Numbered from the stretch's first letter, positions 1-8,247 are shown. The stretch is 64,000 nt of DNA from Candidatus Scybalocola faecigallinarum (GCA_018711005.1 DVIT01000044.1:1-64000), one strand, 5' to 3'. Program-made: numbers and translations. The notes: generated from the letters alone by a model not told the origin.

Positions 1-194
1 TTAAATATCTCCTCGTTTTTCCCCGGACGTTCCTGCTTAAACAACACCGGGCTACCCAATTTTATTCTGACTAAAACCGCTACGATAATATAAAGCCACC
101 AGAATACAAGCAACGCCGCAAGACCACAAAACACATCAAGCACTCGCTTGAAATATTTCTCATATGGCCCGTATGGTTTATGCTGATTGTTCAT
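1..194 (-). CDS. Initiating sugar transferase, N-terminal part (cut by window edge)
   Basis: The reverse complement from an ATG at 194 stays open to the window edge and encodes about 64 residues. Residues 15-45 form one hydrophobic segment (KRVLDVFCGL onward) followed by PVLFKQERPGKN. That pattern, KR-LD followed by a membrane helix and then P-V-F-x-Q-x-R-x-G, is the start of the bacterial sugar transferase (polyprenyl-phosphate glycose-1-phosphate transferase) family. These enzymes load the first sugar of a capsule repeat unit onto undecaprenyl phosphate at the inner membrane. An AGAGGG site lies just upstream, and the start is 14 bases past the aminotransferase stop, so both are one operon. 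The preceding dehydratase and aminotransferase suggest the first sugar may be a 4-amino-6-deoxy sugar; that is inference. The catalytic half is outside the window. Confidence 0.85.
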   Translation of the reverse strand, partial: MNNQHKPYGPYEKYFKRVLDVFCGLAALLVFWWLYIIVAVLVRIKLGSPVLFKQERPGKNEEIF

Positions 195-208
195 ATTCTT
201 TCCCTCTT

Positions 209-1492
209 TTACTCAAAACAACTTTTAATAATTTCAATAATCTGCTCCTGCTGCTGCACCGTCATCTTGTTATCACTCGGCAGACACAAACCTCTTTCAA
301 AGACGTCCATACCAACATCCAGGCAACCGCCGTCAATGTAAGCGTTGGTTCTGGCCCTGCCATTGCCATCACGAACCAAAAACGGATTCATTCGATAAAT
401 CGGCTGCATGTGCATAGGCTTCCAGATCGGACGACCTTCCGCATTGATGCTGGCGATAGCTTCCAGAATCTCGGTAGGACAACTCTTGCCATGTTCTCCA
501 ACATAGAGGGCTTCCTGTTCCCCTCTGACCTGCTTGCACATAGCGTCTTTGTCAATGATCATGCAGCTCAGCCAGAAGTTCGGCTCACTGTTCTTCTCAT
601 CATAAGGATTCATCTGCACCGGAAGGTCTTTCAAGCCTTCCTTGTAACGCATATAGATTGCCTTTTTCTGGGCAATGTGCTCCTCCAAATGGGGAATCTG
701 ATTCCGGACAACACCAGCAATCACATTGCTCATGCGGTAGTTGTAGCCAAGCTCTTCATGCTGATACCATGCTGCTCGTTCTCTGGACTGTGTTGACCAC
801 TTGCGAACCTTATCTGCCGCTTCCTTACTGTCAGTCAGCAGCATACCGCCGGACGAACCGGTGATGATTTTGTTTCCATTAAAGGAAATTGCATTGTATG
901 TACCGAACACACCAGTCTGAACACCCTTATAGGATGCACCCAGGGATTCTGCAGCGTCCTCGATGATCACCGCACCGTGTCGGTTGCAAATCTCCCGGAT
1001 TTCGTCGATCTTTCCAGGTGTGCCGTAGAGGTGCGCCACAACGACTACTTTGATTTCAGGATACAACTCAAAGGCTTTTTCCAACGCAACCGGGTCCATA
1101 TTCCAAGTATCGTACTCGGTGTCGATGAACACGGGGATGCCACCCTCATAAACAATAGGGTTCACCGTGGCATCGAAAGTCATATCGCTCGCCGCAACAA
1201 AGCGGTTTGCGAGCGCACCTGTTCCGGGAGCCGGTTTACCATACACCTTTTCACCTGCCAGCTTCATAGCCAGATGCAGGGCGGCAGTACCAGCAGAAAG
1301 CGCAACGGCATACTTGCAACCCACTTTCTCGCAGATCTGCTTCTCCACCTCGTTGATGTTCGCTCCCACAGTAGACATCCAGTTGGTTTCATAAGCTTCC
1401 ATCACATAACGCATGGAATCCGGATACATGGTAGGTGAGGACAGCCAGACCTTATTCTCAAATTTCTCATAATTGTTATCAGGATTAAACAT
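209..1492 (-). CDS. DegT/DnrJ/EryC1/StrS-type sugar aminotransferase
   Basis: This 427-residue protein is a PLP-dependent aminotransferase of nucleotide sugars, the family that turns 4-keto-6-deoxy sugars into 4-amino sugars (PglE-like). Visible motifs are the substrate-binding N-terminus VWLSSPT (15-21), SAGTAALHLA (66-75), IEDAAES (177-183) with the PLP-nitrogen aspartate at 179, and SFNGNKII (203-210) whose K208 should form the Schiff base. Length is close to the family norm, with an insertion of about 20 residues around 320-345. The gene sits between loaP and the initiating transferase. Two decayed relatives of its 5' end lie directly upstream. The partner UDP-sugar 4,6-dehydratase at 3894-5729 probably supplies its substrate; the exact sugar cannot be read from sequence. 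Confidence 0.92.
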   Translation of the reverse strand: MFNPDNNYEKFENKVWLSSPTMYPDSMRYVMEAYETNWMSTVGANINEVEKQICEKVGCKYAVALSAGTAALHLAMKLAGEKVYGKPAPGTGALANRFVAASDMTFDATVNPIVYEGGIPVFIDTEYDTWNMDPVALEKAFELYPEIKVVVVAHLYGTPGKIDEIREICNRHGAVIIEDAAESLGASYKGVQTGVFGTYNAISFNGNKIITGSSGGMLLTDSKEAADKVRKWSTQSRERAAWYQHEELGYNYRMSNVIAGVVRNQIPHLEEHIAQKKAIYMRYKEGLKDLPVQMNPYDEKNSEPNFWLSCMIIDKDAMCKQVRGEQEALYVGEHGKSCPTEILEAIASINAEGRPIWKPMHMQPIYRMNPFLVRDGNGRARTNAYIDGGCLDVGMDVFERGLCLPSDNKMTVQQQEQIIEIIKSCFE

Positions 1493-1820
1493 CTCTCGTT
1501 CCCCTCTTCACTGCGCCTATACATCTGCGCACGTCTGTCTTTTCTATATTTATATTGAAACAATCTGTCCGAAAACAGACTTTGATTATCTTATGAACGA
1601 CAAATAGCCCACCGCCAGATATGGCGTGTGAGCTAAGTCAATTCCTCCTTATTAGATTTTCTACTCTGGATTGTGGGTCAATTCATGAGTATCCAAGAAG
1701 CCATCTTCACCTCTCGGATTCTCTGACCTACTCCAGTTTCCGCAGAAAATTTCAAACAACGGGGACTGACTTAGAGCCGAAAACCCTTGTAAATTCAAGG
1801 CTTTTTCTTGGTTGTCCCTA
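1493..1820. other. Non-coding, probably degraded DNA between aminotransferase copies
   Basis: No convincing gene is present. On the reverse strand there are good ribosome binding sites (for example AAGGAGG near 1645) that lead only to very short frames, which suggests the debris of former genes. A small CGCCA/TGGCG hairpin lies near 1611-1625. I could not assign the remains to any family. Confidence 0.5.
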
Positions 1821-2129
1821 TTATACAGCTATCACCCGATGCCCGGCCAAGGCACCTTTTCCCAAATCTGTCTGACCATACAACCTCTCACCTGCCAGCT
1901 TCATAGCAAGATGAAGAGAAGCGGTTCCGGAAGATAATGCTACGGCGTATTTGCAGCCGACTTTCTCCGCCGCCATGTGTTCTACTTCATTTATATTTGC
2001 CCCTACTGTGAACATCCAATTGGTTTCAAAAGCCTCGGTCATATACTTCAACTCTTCCCCATGCATTGTGGGAGAAGAAAGCCAGACTTTTGAATCAAAT
2101 GGTTTCATGTTGTCATCCTTGATAAACAT
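1821..2129 (-). pseudogene. Truncated DegT aminotransferase, 5' remnant (copy 2)
   Basis: This 102-codon frame encodes the first ~95 residues of a DegT aminotransferase closely related to the intact copy at 209-1492: KVWLSSPTMHGEELKYM, ETNW, TVGANINEVE, VGCKYAVALSSGTASLH and LAMKLAGE are all recognisable. After GALAG the similarity stops abruptly and the frame closes within six codons. No PLP-binding lysine region follows, so the product cannot be an active enzyme. It is more like the third remnant (shared MHGEELKYMT) than like the intact gene. It therefore looks like the start of a different allele rather than a recent duplicate. A clean junction followed by unrelated DNA points to recombination. 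Confidence 0.88.
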
Positions 2130-2734
2130 AGCCTTTTGCTCCTTTGATTAATACCTATTCTTTTCTATGACATGAGTGGGTGTAATTCTATCCACACCCT
2201 GTGTACATTTCTAAATTTTCATCTCTGCACTCTATCCAGAGCAGATAACTTTCGCACACAAGCTACATAACTCCCCCTGTGGACACCCATCTGTCCAGCC
2301 ATTTCCCCCAGAAATGGTCTATTCGAGGCGCACATCCTACCCATCCAGAGGCAAACATCTCTTCTATACGCCCATCTACAATATTTCTTGGCTCAACCCA
2401 TCTTCGAGTCGCTCAATTCTGTAATAACTATCCAAAAGATATCCTCTAATCCGCCAATTTCAAGCGCATCTCTTGTACAACATCAACAATTCCAACCAAA
2501 ACAGGTTCTCCCTCATCCCTCTCGGAACTCGTCTCTTAGAGATGCTTCTATTATTTTCATCTAACGGTTCAACCCATCTCGTATACGCTTATACATCCTA
2601 CCTCTCGGCAGAACATCTCTTTGAGACGTTCATTTTTGTAATAACCAAACAAAAATCAGCTTCAAAATCACCTGTTCATCCACTCATTTTTGTCTATTTA
2701 TTACAAATCAAATCTCTCCCTTTCCGTCTCAAAG
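2130..2734. other. AT-rich non-coding stretch between remnants
   Basis: About 600 bases without a supportable gene. The sequence is pyrimidine-rich on the + strand with short recurring words (CCCATCT, ACATCTCT). A 112-codon open frame at 2473-2811 on the + strand has no family features and runs into the aminotransferase remnant on the other strand, so I treat it as chance. No transposase or repeat boundary was found. Confidence 0.45.
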
Positions 2735-3053
2735 AGGTTATTGCCGTTGAGAGAAATGGCACTATACAAACCAGAAGTTTCAGTTTACACACCTTTATAA
2801 GATGCCTTTAGGGATTCTGCCGCATCTTCCATAATCACTGCATGATTTTGTTTACAAATATCTTTATTTCATCAATTTTTACAGGTGTTCCATATAAATG
2901 GGCCTCCACCTCATTAATATTTTCACCCACTGTGGACATCCAGTTGGTTTCATAGGCTTTCGTCATATATTTCAATTCTTCCCCATGCATTGTTGGGGAA
3001 GAGAGCCAGACCTTGGATTTAAAGGGCTTTATCGCACCATTTCCTATAAACAT
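2735..3053 (-). pseudogene. Degenerate DegT aminotransferase, 5' remnant (copy 3)
   Basis: This starts like copy 2 (SKVWLSSPTMHGEELKYM ... ETNWMSTVGENINEVE) and then jumps directly to AHLYGTPVKIDEI. Compared with the intact gene this removes residues 51-152, an in-frame loss of 306 bases. The frame is then lost after about residue 168. In other frames the sequence continues as HAVIMEDAAESLKASYKG, an in-frame stop, and finally SAISLNGNN, matching the PLP-lysine region of the intact gene with the lysine codon lost. It has accumulated at least one deletion, one frameshift and one nonsense change. It lies directly downstream of loaP, where the first biosynthetic gene of the operon would be expected. 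Confidence 0.85.
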
Positions 3054-3092
3054 TTTCCATAACCTTCCTTTGTTCTTTTCTGCCCCACCATA

Positions 3093-3698
3093 TCACACCG
3101 TCTTCCTCACAATCTCCACTCCAACTTCCACCTTCTGCATCCGTCCAAACATAGGCAGCTCCACCCATGCTTTCCGTTTGTGCCGGTCGATCTTTTTGAT
3201 ATAGCCTTCCAGGCCCTGCAGGGGGCCGGAGGTGATGATGATCTGGCTTCCTTCGATAATTCCTTCGGACATGCCAACGATCTGTCTGGGGCCGCCAAAG
3301 CGTTCCATAAAAGCCACTTCCTTTGCTGTGAGAGGAATCATTGTATCCCCAACGCCGAGGATTTTTGTCAGGCCCATGACCTTTTTTAGCGCTTCGTGAA
3401 GTTCTGCGGCGTTCCTGGTGATAATGAAGATATAGCCTGGGAAAAGGATTTTTTTCTCCAGGTTCCATCGGCCCTGGAACCGTTTCTTTTCCTCATAGTA
3501 AGGAATAAAACATGTTTCCATGATGGTTTTATCTTGGATAAACTTTTCGCACTGGATACGGATGTTTTCCTCAGTGCCTGTGCGGACCTGGATCACATAC
3601 CACAAAGCCTGCCCCTCTCTTAAGTCTTGTGGCAGATCCTTTTTTTCATTAGCAGTTTCCGGGAATCCTTCCAAAGCTTCTGCAGAATTTTTTTTCAT
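3093..3698 (-). CDS. loaP: LoaP-type specialised NusG antiterminator
   Basis: This 201-residue NusG paralogue has an N-terminal NGN domain starting at WYVIQVRTGTEENI (33-46) with the KKILFPGYIFI strand (82-92), and a C-terminal KOW domain (about 150-185: GSQIIITSGPLQGLEGYI). LoaP proteins bind RNA polymerase and a leader RNA hairpin and suppress intrinsic termination in long polysaccharide or antibiotic operons. I chose the ATG at 3698 because GGGAGG lies six bases upstream; an upstream ATG at 3755 lacks such a site and would translate a repeat. It lies inside the capsule operon, before the variable biosynthetic genes, where it could let RNA polymerase read through the decayed and hairpin-rich DNA downstream. 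UpxY of Bacteroides is the functional parallel. Confidence 0.9.
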   Translation of the reverse strand: MKKNSAEALEGFPETANEKKDLPQDLREGQALWYVIQVRTGTEENIRIQCEKFIQDKTIMETCFIPYYEEKKRFQGRWNLEKKILFPGYIFIITRNAAELHEALKKVMGLTKILGVGDTMIPLTAKEVAFMERFGGPRQIVGMSEGIIEGSQIIITSGPLQGLEGYIKKIDRHKRKAWVELPMFGRMQKVEVGVEIVRKTV

Positions 3699-3715
3699 AC
3701 ACATCCTCCCTTTAA

Positions 3716-3769
3716 GGCGTGGCTTTGCCATTCTTTTCCAGCTGATTTTAGGCATGGCTTCGCCATTCT
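3716..3769. repeat. Two 19-bp direct repeats, each a small hairpin
   Basis: GGCGTGGCTTTGCCATTCT (3716-3734) and GGCATGGCTTCGCCATTCT (3751-3769) agree at 17 of 19 positions with a period of 35. In the mRNA each copy can form a short hairpin (TGGC with GCCA). They lie just upstream of the loaP ribosome binding site and may influence loaP expression. Confidence 0.6.
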
Positions 3770-3860
3770 GTCTTCATTCAGGCAGACTGTTTTGGCATTA
3801 TGTCCTCTTTGGAGCGCAGACGCGGCAAAGCGACGATCCGTGTTCCAAAGATTGTTATCG

Positions 3861-3888
3861 GTTACTGTGCATCCTTATGAACAGTAAC
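3861..3888 (-). other. Stem-loop between dehydratase gene and loaP
   Basis: GTTACTGT and ACAGTAAC form an 8-bp perfect stem with a 12-base loop. It starts five bases past the stop of the dehydratase gene. No U-tract follows on the reverse strand, so it is not a standard terminator. It could stabilise the mRNA end or be an antiterminator target, but nothing in the sequence decides this. Confidence 0.55.
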
Positions 3889-3893
3889 ATCGG

Positions 3894-5729
3894 CTACGTT
3901 CCCGCCGGATGGTATTCCGGCACAATGTCTTTGACCAGGGCTTTCATGTTGCTGCACTCATCCCAGGCCTGCTTATCAAGCATGGCCAGCTGAGCTTGAA
4001 ACTTTTCGGCGTCTACAGGGAGGGGATTTCCGATAAAGATCCGCTGGTTTGCAGTCTTTTTCAGGCCTTCCTCTGCCATAAGCAGTTCTTCATAAAGCTT
4101 TTCTCCGGGACGCAGGCCGGTATATTGGATCTCAATGTCCACATCCGGCGTATATCCGGAAAGACGGATGAGATTGCGGGCCAGATCGACAATTTTTACA
4201 GGCTGGCCCATGTCCAGGACAAAGATCTCGCCGCCTTTGGCGTAAGCGCCGGCCTGGAGTACCAGGCTGACAGCCTCAGGTATAGTCATAAAGTAGCGGA
4301 TAATGTCCGGGTGGGTGACCGTTACCGGGCCGCCATGGGCAATCTGCTTTTTAAATAACGGGATAACGCTGCCATTGCTGCCAAGGACATTTCCAAAGCG
4401 CACGGCAGTAAAAATAGTGCTGCTTTTTTGGGCAAACATCTGAATGACCATTTCACATAAGCGTTTGCTGGCCCCCATAATATTTGTGGGATTGACCGCC
4501 TTGTCTGTGGAAATCAGGACAAACCGCTTTGTATGGTATTTGTCGGCCCGCATGGCGGTTTTATATGTACCGATCACGTTATTTTTAATGGCCTCGTTGG
4601 GACTGTCCTCCATAAGGGGAACATGCTTATGGGCGGCAGCGTGATAGACAATATCAGGATGATAGGTTTTAAATACATCCTCTAACCGGTTGCTGTTGCG
4701 CACAGAACCGATAAGAACCTTCAGATCCAGCCCCGGATATTTATATTTCAGCTCCTGCTGTATCTCATAGGCATTATTCTCATACATTTCAAAAATGATC
4801 AGCTGCCGGACCTGATGGGCGGCCAGCTGACGGCAAAGCTCGCTGCCAATGGAGCCGCCTCCGCCAGTGACCAATACGACCTGGTCTTTGACGTAGCCGA
4901 GAATATCCTCAATGTTCATTTTAATAGGCTCTCTGCCCAGCAGATCTTCCACATCCACATCCCGCAGCTGTGAAACGCTGACTTCACCGTTAATAAGCTG
5001 GTAGATCCCGGGAACGGTTTGTACCTGGCAGCCGGTATATTTGCATATATCCAGGATTTCTTTTTTGGCCTGAGGCTTCAGCCCCGGAATGGCCAGGATG
5101 ATCTTTTGGATATCGTATTGGGCGGCAACCGCCTGGATCTTATCCCGGCCGCCCACAATAGGCACGCCTTCCAGATAGCGTCCCCATTTTTCTTTATTAT
5201 CATCAATAAAACACCGGACAGATTCGGTGACGAACTGGCTTGTGACATATTCCCGAAGCAGTGTCCGTCCGGCTGCTCCGGCGCCGATGATCATAACATT
5301 TTTCGGGTGCTTTGCCACTTTATTCCCGCTGTGCTGATGAAGGATCCGCCGCAGCAAACGGTAGCTGATACGGATAAATGCTGTCAGCAGAAATAAAAAT
5401 ACCCAGCCCATGAGATAAAATCCCATTGGCATACGGATCAGCAGAAGGGCAGATACAATACTGCTGATTATGGCCGTAAGCATGGAGGCAAAAAATGTGC
5501 GGATCATTTCCGACAGGCCTGCATAACTCCAAATGCTGTTATAAAGCTTAAGCAGCCCGTAAATGATCAGCATAAAAACAATGCAAAAAGGAAGGAACAG
5601 ACCGTACCCTTCTAAATATTCCGAAGGAATGGTTGTCATCCTCAGATCAAACCGCAGCCACAGGGCAGCGCCGTAGGATATGACCGCGGCCAGCACATCG
5701 GCAATGATAATTAAAGCTTTTTTCTTCAT
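3894..5729 (-). CDS. Membrane-bound nucleoside-diphosphate-sugar 4,6-dehydratase (CapD/WbpM/PglF family)
   Basis: This 611-residue protein has four N-terminal membrane helices (about 5-125). A first Rossmann domain carries VMIIGAGAAGRTL (145-157), and the catalytic short-chain dehydrogenase domain carries VTGGGGSIGSE (287-297). Later motifs are YHAAAHKHVPLMED and STDKAVNPTNIMGASK. The usual SDR Tyr-x-x-x-Lys is Met-x-x-x-Lys here, which is normal for this 4,6-dehydratase family. The enzyme converts UDP-HexNAc to a 4-keto-6-deoxy sugar, the substrate type of the DegT aminotransferase downstream. AGGAG precedes the ATG. It follows cpsD by 22 bases, so it is the fourth gene of the capsule operon. 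Length and domain order are typical. Confidence 0.93.
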   Translation of the reverse strand: MKKKALIIIADVLAAVISYGAALWLRFDLRMTTIPSEYLEGYGLFLPFCIVFMLIIYGLLKLYNSIWSYAGLSEMIRTFFASMLTAIISSIVSALLLIRMPMGFYLMGWVFLFLLTAFIRISYRLLRRILHQHSGNKVAKHPKNVMIIGAGAAGRTLLREYVTSQFVTESVRCFIDDNKEKWGRYLEGVPIVGGRDKIQAVAAQYDIQKIILAIPGLKPQAKKEILDICKYTGCQVQTVPGIYQLINGEVSVSQLRDVDVEDLLGREPIKMNIEDILGYVKDQVVLVTGGGGSIGSELCRQLAAHQVRQLIIFEMYENNAYEIQQELKYKYPGLDLKVLIGSVRNSNRLEDVFKTYHPDIVYHAAAHKHVPLMEDSPNEAIKNNVIGTYKTAMRADKYHTKRFVLISTDKAVNPTNIMGASKRLCEMVIQMFAQKSSTIFTAVRFGNVLGSNGSVIPLFKKQIAHGGPVTVTHPDIIRYFMTIPEAVSLVLQAGAYAKGGEIFVLDMGQPVKIVDLARNLIRLSGYTPDVDIEIQYTGLRPGEKLYEELLMAEEGLKKTANQRIFIGNPLPVDAEKFQAQLAMLDKQAWDECSNMKALVKDIVPEYHPAGT

Positions 5730-5751
5730 CTCTTTACTCCTGATCTGCCAT

Positions 5752-6444
5752 TTATTTGGTTACGCCCGATTTCCCGTATTTCCCATAATATCCGCGATAA
5801 TAGTAGCTCCCCTTTTTAACTGCGACACGGTTCAGCACCGCGCCCAGCATCCGGCAGCCGCTGCGCTCTAACTGGGTCTTTGCCCGGATGGCATCCTTCT
5901 GACTTGTATCGCCATAGCCTACCACCAAAACACTGCCGTCCACATGGGCGCCGATGACCGCTGCATCTACCACAAGGCCTACGGGCGGCGTATCAATAAT
6001 AATATAATCAAAAACCTTTTTTAAGGCAGTCATCATGGCAGGAAATCTGGAGCTTCCTAAAAGCTCCGAGGGATTGGGGACCGTCCGGCCGGCAAAGATC
6101 ATATAAAGGTTATGGATATTGGTCTGGCACACAACATTGTCCAGCACATCCTTTCCGGCCAGGTAATGGCTCAGGCCGTTCACCGTTTTGTCCGGCTGAA
6201 AACGTCCGGCCATGGCGGATTTTCGTATGTCGGCATCCATAAGAAGGACTCTTTTCCCGCTTTCTGCCAGGGAGCATGCCACAAAAAAAGAAACCTCGGA
6301 CTTTCCTTCGTTTGGCTGGGTACTGGTAAACATTATGGATTTAATATCATCGCCGCAAAACATTAGATTCGTACGCAGCTGCTTATAGGATTCATCTGCT
6401 TCCCGGTCGATTTCCGGAAGGCGGTTCAAATTTATTTTAATCAT
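5752..6444 (-). CDS. cpsD: Capsule BY-kinase, cytoplasmic tyrosine autokinase
   Basis: This 230-residue bacterial tyrosine kinase is of the CpsD/CapB/YwqD type. Walker A is the NEGKS segment near 44-48, Walker A' is VLLMDADIRKS and Walker B is YIIIDTPP. The C-terminus is a tyrosine cluster (SYYYRGYYGKYG) that is autophosphorylated. With the membrane adaptor CpsC it controls polymer length and export, and CpsB reverses the phosphorylation. Its start overlaps the cpsC end by 8 bases (ATG and stop interlocked), so translation is probably coupled. All catalytic motifs are intact. Confidence 0.95.
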   Translation of the reverse strand: MIKINLNRLPEIDREADESYKQLRTNLMFCGDDIKSIMFTSTQPNEGKSEVSFFVACSLAESGKRVLLMDADIRKSAMAGRFQPDKTVNGLSHYLAGKDVLDNVVCQTNIHNLYMIFAGRTVPNPSELLGSSRFPAMMTALKKVFDYIIIDTPPVGLVVDAAVIGAHVDGSVLVVGYGDTSQKDAIRAKTQLERSGCRMLGAVLNRVAVKKGSYYYRGYYGKYGKSGVTK

Positions 6445-7165
6445 TTGCGTGCCTCCGTTTTTCTTTGCTCATATTTTTCCCGCTTTTATCCGGGATCGTC
6501 CCTAAGGTGGTCAGATGGAGATATTTTTCAATATCTTCTTCTGTATAAAGCTTGTCATTAAGTAAATACAAAATAATGATCACCCCGGCAGAAAGCACAA
6601 TGCCTAAAAGACCGCCCATTAAACAGTTGCGGCTCAGGCTGGGACTGACCGGCCCCCGGGGCAGCTGAGCTTCCTCGGCAATACTGGAATCATCCGTAGA
6701 GACCACTTCGCCCAGATAGTCAATGGCTACATGAGCCATTTCATTGGCAATAGACTGAGCCGTCTGGGGATCGGTATCCGTGACTGTTATATTTAAGATC
6801 CGGGTATCCGTGGTATTTGTAACATTGATCTTTCCATAAAGCTGATCATAGTTTATGTCCAGCCCCAGATTTTCGATCACTGTGTCCAGTACAGGGTGGG
6901 TTTTCAGCAGGATCGTATAGTCATTGGCCAGCTGAGTTCCAAGCTGTACATCCGATAATGTGGTTGCATCATTGGTGGTGGATGTGGTCAGTACATAGAT
7001 CATGGATGTGGCGCTGTATTGAGGGGTTACCATAAATACCGTATAAGCCGCCATAATCCCAATGCCTGCCGCAAAGGCAATAATAATGATCCATAGTTTT
7101 TGCTTTAACGCAAAAAAAAGCTCCACCAGATCGATTTCTGTTTCTTGCTTACGCTGTTGTTCCAT
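6437..7165 (-). CDS. cpsC: Wzz/CpsC-type chain-length regulator and kinase adaptor
   Basis: This 242-residue membrane protein has a short cytoplasmic N-terminus (IDLVELFFALKQKLW), a helix at about 30-50, an extracellular domain with the ANDYTILLKT segment, a proline-rich RGPVSPS stretch just before a second helix at about 188-210, and a short cytoplasmic tail. This is the layout of Gram-positive CpsC/CapA proteins, which lack the fused kinase of proteobacterial Wzc and instead activate the separate CpsD. It lies 9 bases downstream of cpsB and overlaps cpsD. The tail (SKEKRRH) would contact CpsD at the membrane. Confidence 0.93.
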   Translation of the reverse strand: MEQQRKQETEIDLVELFFALKQKLWIIIIAFAAGIGIMAAYTVFMVTPQYSATSMIYVLTTSTTNDATTLSDVQLGTQLANDYTILLKTHPVLDTVIENLGLDINYDQLYGKINVTNTTDTRILNITVTDTDPQTAQSIANEMAHVAIDYLGEVVSTDDSSIAEEAQLPRGPVSPSLSRNCLMGGLLGIVLSAGVIIILYLLNDKLYTEEDIEKYLHLTTLGTIPDKSGKNMSKEKRRHAND

Positions 7166-7174
7166 ATAAACTCC

Positions 7175-7897
7175 TTAAAAACTGATTAATTTATCGTTAA
7201 GTATTGCCGAAGGATTTTCACAGGCTAATTTGACGAGCATATCCTTTCCGCAATGCCTGATGATCCATTGGGCAGCATGTGAAAAATCCGGTGGCCGCCG
7301 GCTGCTTCCATGAGCGTCTGTTCCAAGAAGATCCACATAACCGTCTGTAAGCAGCTGACGGCAGCGATGTGCCGCCGGTGATATTCCGGTCAGGCTTGTT
7401 GTATTCATCTGAAAAGGAATATACATGGCCTTAAGCTCGTCCATGTATTGGCGGTGTTTCATAAGACAGTCCAGCCGCTCAACATGGGCCAAAATCGGGA
7501 TATACCCGCTGCGCACTAATTTTTGTACGCCGCCGTACACGGTTTTATAGGTTTCATCCGGAAGAAATTCCAGAAGCACATACCGGCTGCTGTTCATGGT
7601 CAGAGCCTCTCCGGAATCTAATGCATCAGTGATCCCGGGGAAATACATGATTTCCTGCCCCAGATATAAACGCATTCGGGGAAAGCTTTTTTCCATCATC
7701 AAACGTAGTTTTGTATATGCTTCAAAAACCTTATGGCGTCCCACAGTCCCATGAATATGAAAATGGGGTGTGGCACACAGGCAGCATATGCCCTGCTCCT
7801 GTTCCATGGAAAGCATTTTCATGCTTTCTTCCAAATCCTTCGCTCCATCGTCAATTCCCGGCAGGATATGCAGGTGCATATCAAAAAACGGCATCAT
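7175..7897 (-). CDS. cpsB: PHP-family tyrosine-protein phosphatase of the capsule kinase
   Basis: This 240-residue manganese-dependent phosphatase is of the CpsB/CapC/YwqE type. PHP-domain metal ligands are visible: DMHLHILPGIDDGA (5-18), CATPH, the E of LGQEI, LAHVER and TDAHG near the end. It dephosphorylates CpsD and so resets capsule assembly. It is the first gene of the operon. Two ATGs at 7897 and 7894 compete; GAGG lies about 14 bases upstream of the first, slightly far. Transcription should come from the invertible promoter at 8112-8141 through a leader of about 200 bases. Confidence 0.94.
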   Translation of the reverse strand: MMPFFDMHLHILPGIDDGAKDLEESMKMLSMEQEQGICCLCATPHFHIHGTVGRHKVFEAYTKLRLMMEKSFPRMRLYLGQEIMYFPGITDALDSGEALTMNSSRYVLLEFLPDETYKTVYGGVQKLVRSGYIPILAHVERLDCLMKHRQYMDELKAMYIPFQMNTTSLTGISPAAHRCRQLLTDGYVDLLGTDAHGSSRRPPDFSHAAQWIIRHCGKDMLVKLACENPSAILNDKLISF

Positions 7898-8084
7898 TCT
7901 TTTGAATCATTCCTCACATATATTGTGTATAATCCGGCATTTCCATATATAATGGTTACAGATGTGACCATCGCAGCTGCAGCATAATGCCATCCATCCG
8001 GTGAATCTTAAAGGGGTCCGGCCCGGGGAAATGGCACGCGCTGGCTGCATGAAATAGTCCATGTTTAACACTTACAAGACGCTG
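7898..8084 (-). promoter_or_regulatory. Capsule operon 5' leader
   Basis: This is the DNA between the left inverted repeat and cpsB, transcribed as an untranslated leader of about 190 bases. It can form several short hairpins, such as ATGGT with ACCAT around 7954-7973 and GGG with CCC around 8013-8026. TATAAT-like words occur on both strands (for example + strand 7928-7933) but no well-spaced -35 accompanies them, so I do not call a second promoter. Because a LoaP protein is encoded in the operon, this leader is a candidate for its RNA recognition site; that is inference. Confidence 0.5.
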
Positions 8085-8109
8085 CGTGAAGTGAATAACT
8101 TTACGAAAA
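8085..8109 (+). repeat. Left inverted repeat / recombinase core site
   Basis: This 25-bp repeat matches the reverse complement of 9241-9265 at 24 of 25 positions, with 21 in a row (8089-8109). Inside, arms CGTGAAG and CTTTACG flank the 7-bp spacer TGAATAA (8092-8098), the form of a tyrosine-recombinase crossover site. The transcription start predicted from the adjacent promoter falls at its inner edge. Confidence 0.88.
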
Positions 8110-8111
8110 CT

Positions 8112-8141
8112 ATTATACGCACAATAATCACAAAATGTCAA
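8112..8141 (-). promoter_or_regulatory. Sigma-A promoter of the capsule operon, inside the invertible segment
   Basis: On the reverse strand TTGACA (8141-8136) and TATAAT (8117-8112) are both perfect consensus hexamers, separated by 18 bases. Transcription should start near 8105 and run left through the inverted repeat and the leader into cpsB. It is only three bases inside the left repeat, so it turns with the segment. Confidence 0.88.
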
Positions 8142-8247
8142 CCGATTCGTCACGAAAAAACATCATAAAACGTCACATATTATCACATTTTACATCATAT
8201 TTTCAAAAATCTAAAAATACTGAGATTTATTCAAGTATTTCTGGCGA

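Noticed and set aside
2473-2811. 112-codon + strand frame
   Set aside because: No ribosome binding site or family motif, and it overlaps an aminotransferase remnant on the other strand.
1493-2834. Insertion sequence between the aminotransferase copies
   Set aside because: No transposase fragment, terminal inverted repeats or target duplication could be found; decay and recombination explain the region.
3019-3468. 149-codon frame overlapping loaP
   Set aside because: It is a shadow in another frame of loaP and the remnant; composition is unlike a protein.
7956-8153. Open frame of 65 codons on the reverse strand across the capsule promoter and leader
   Set aside because: It starts upstream of the promoter's own start point, has no ribosome binding site and shows no family pattern; it overlaps the recombination site.
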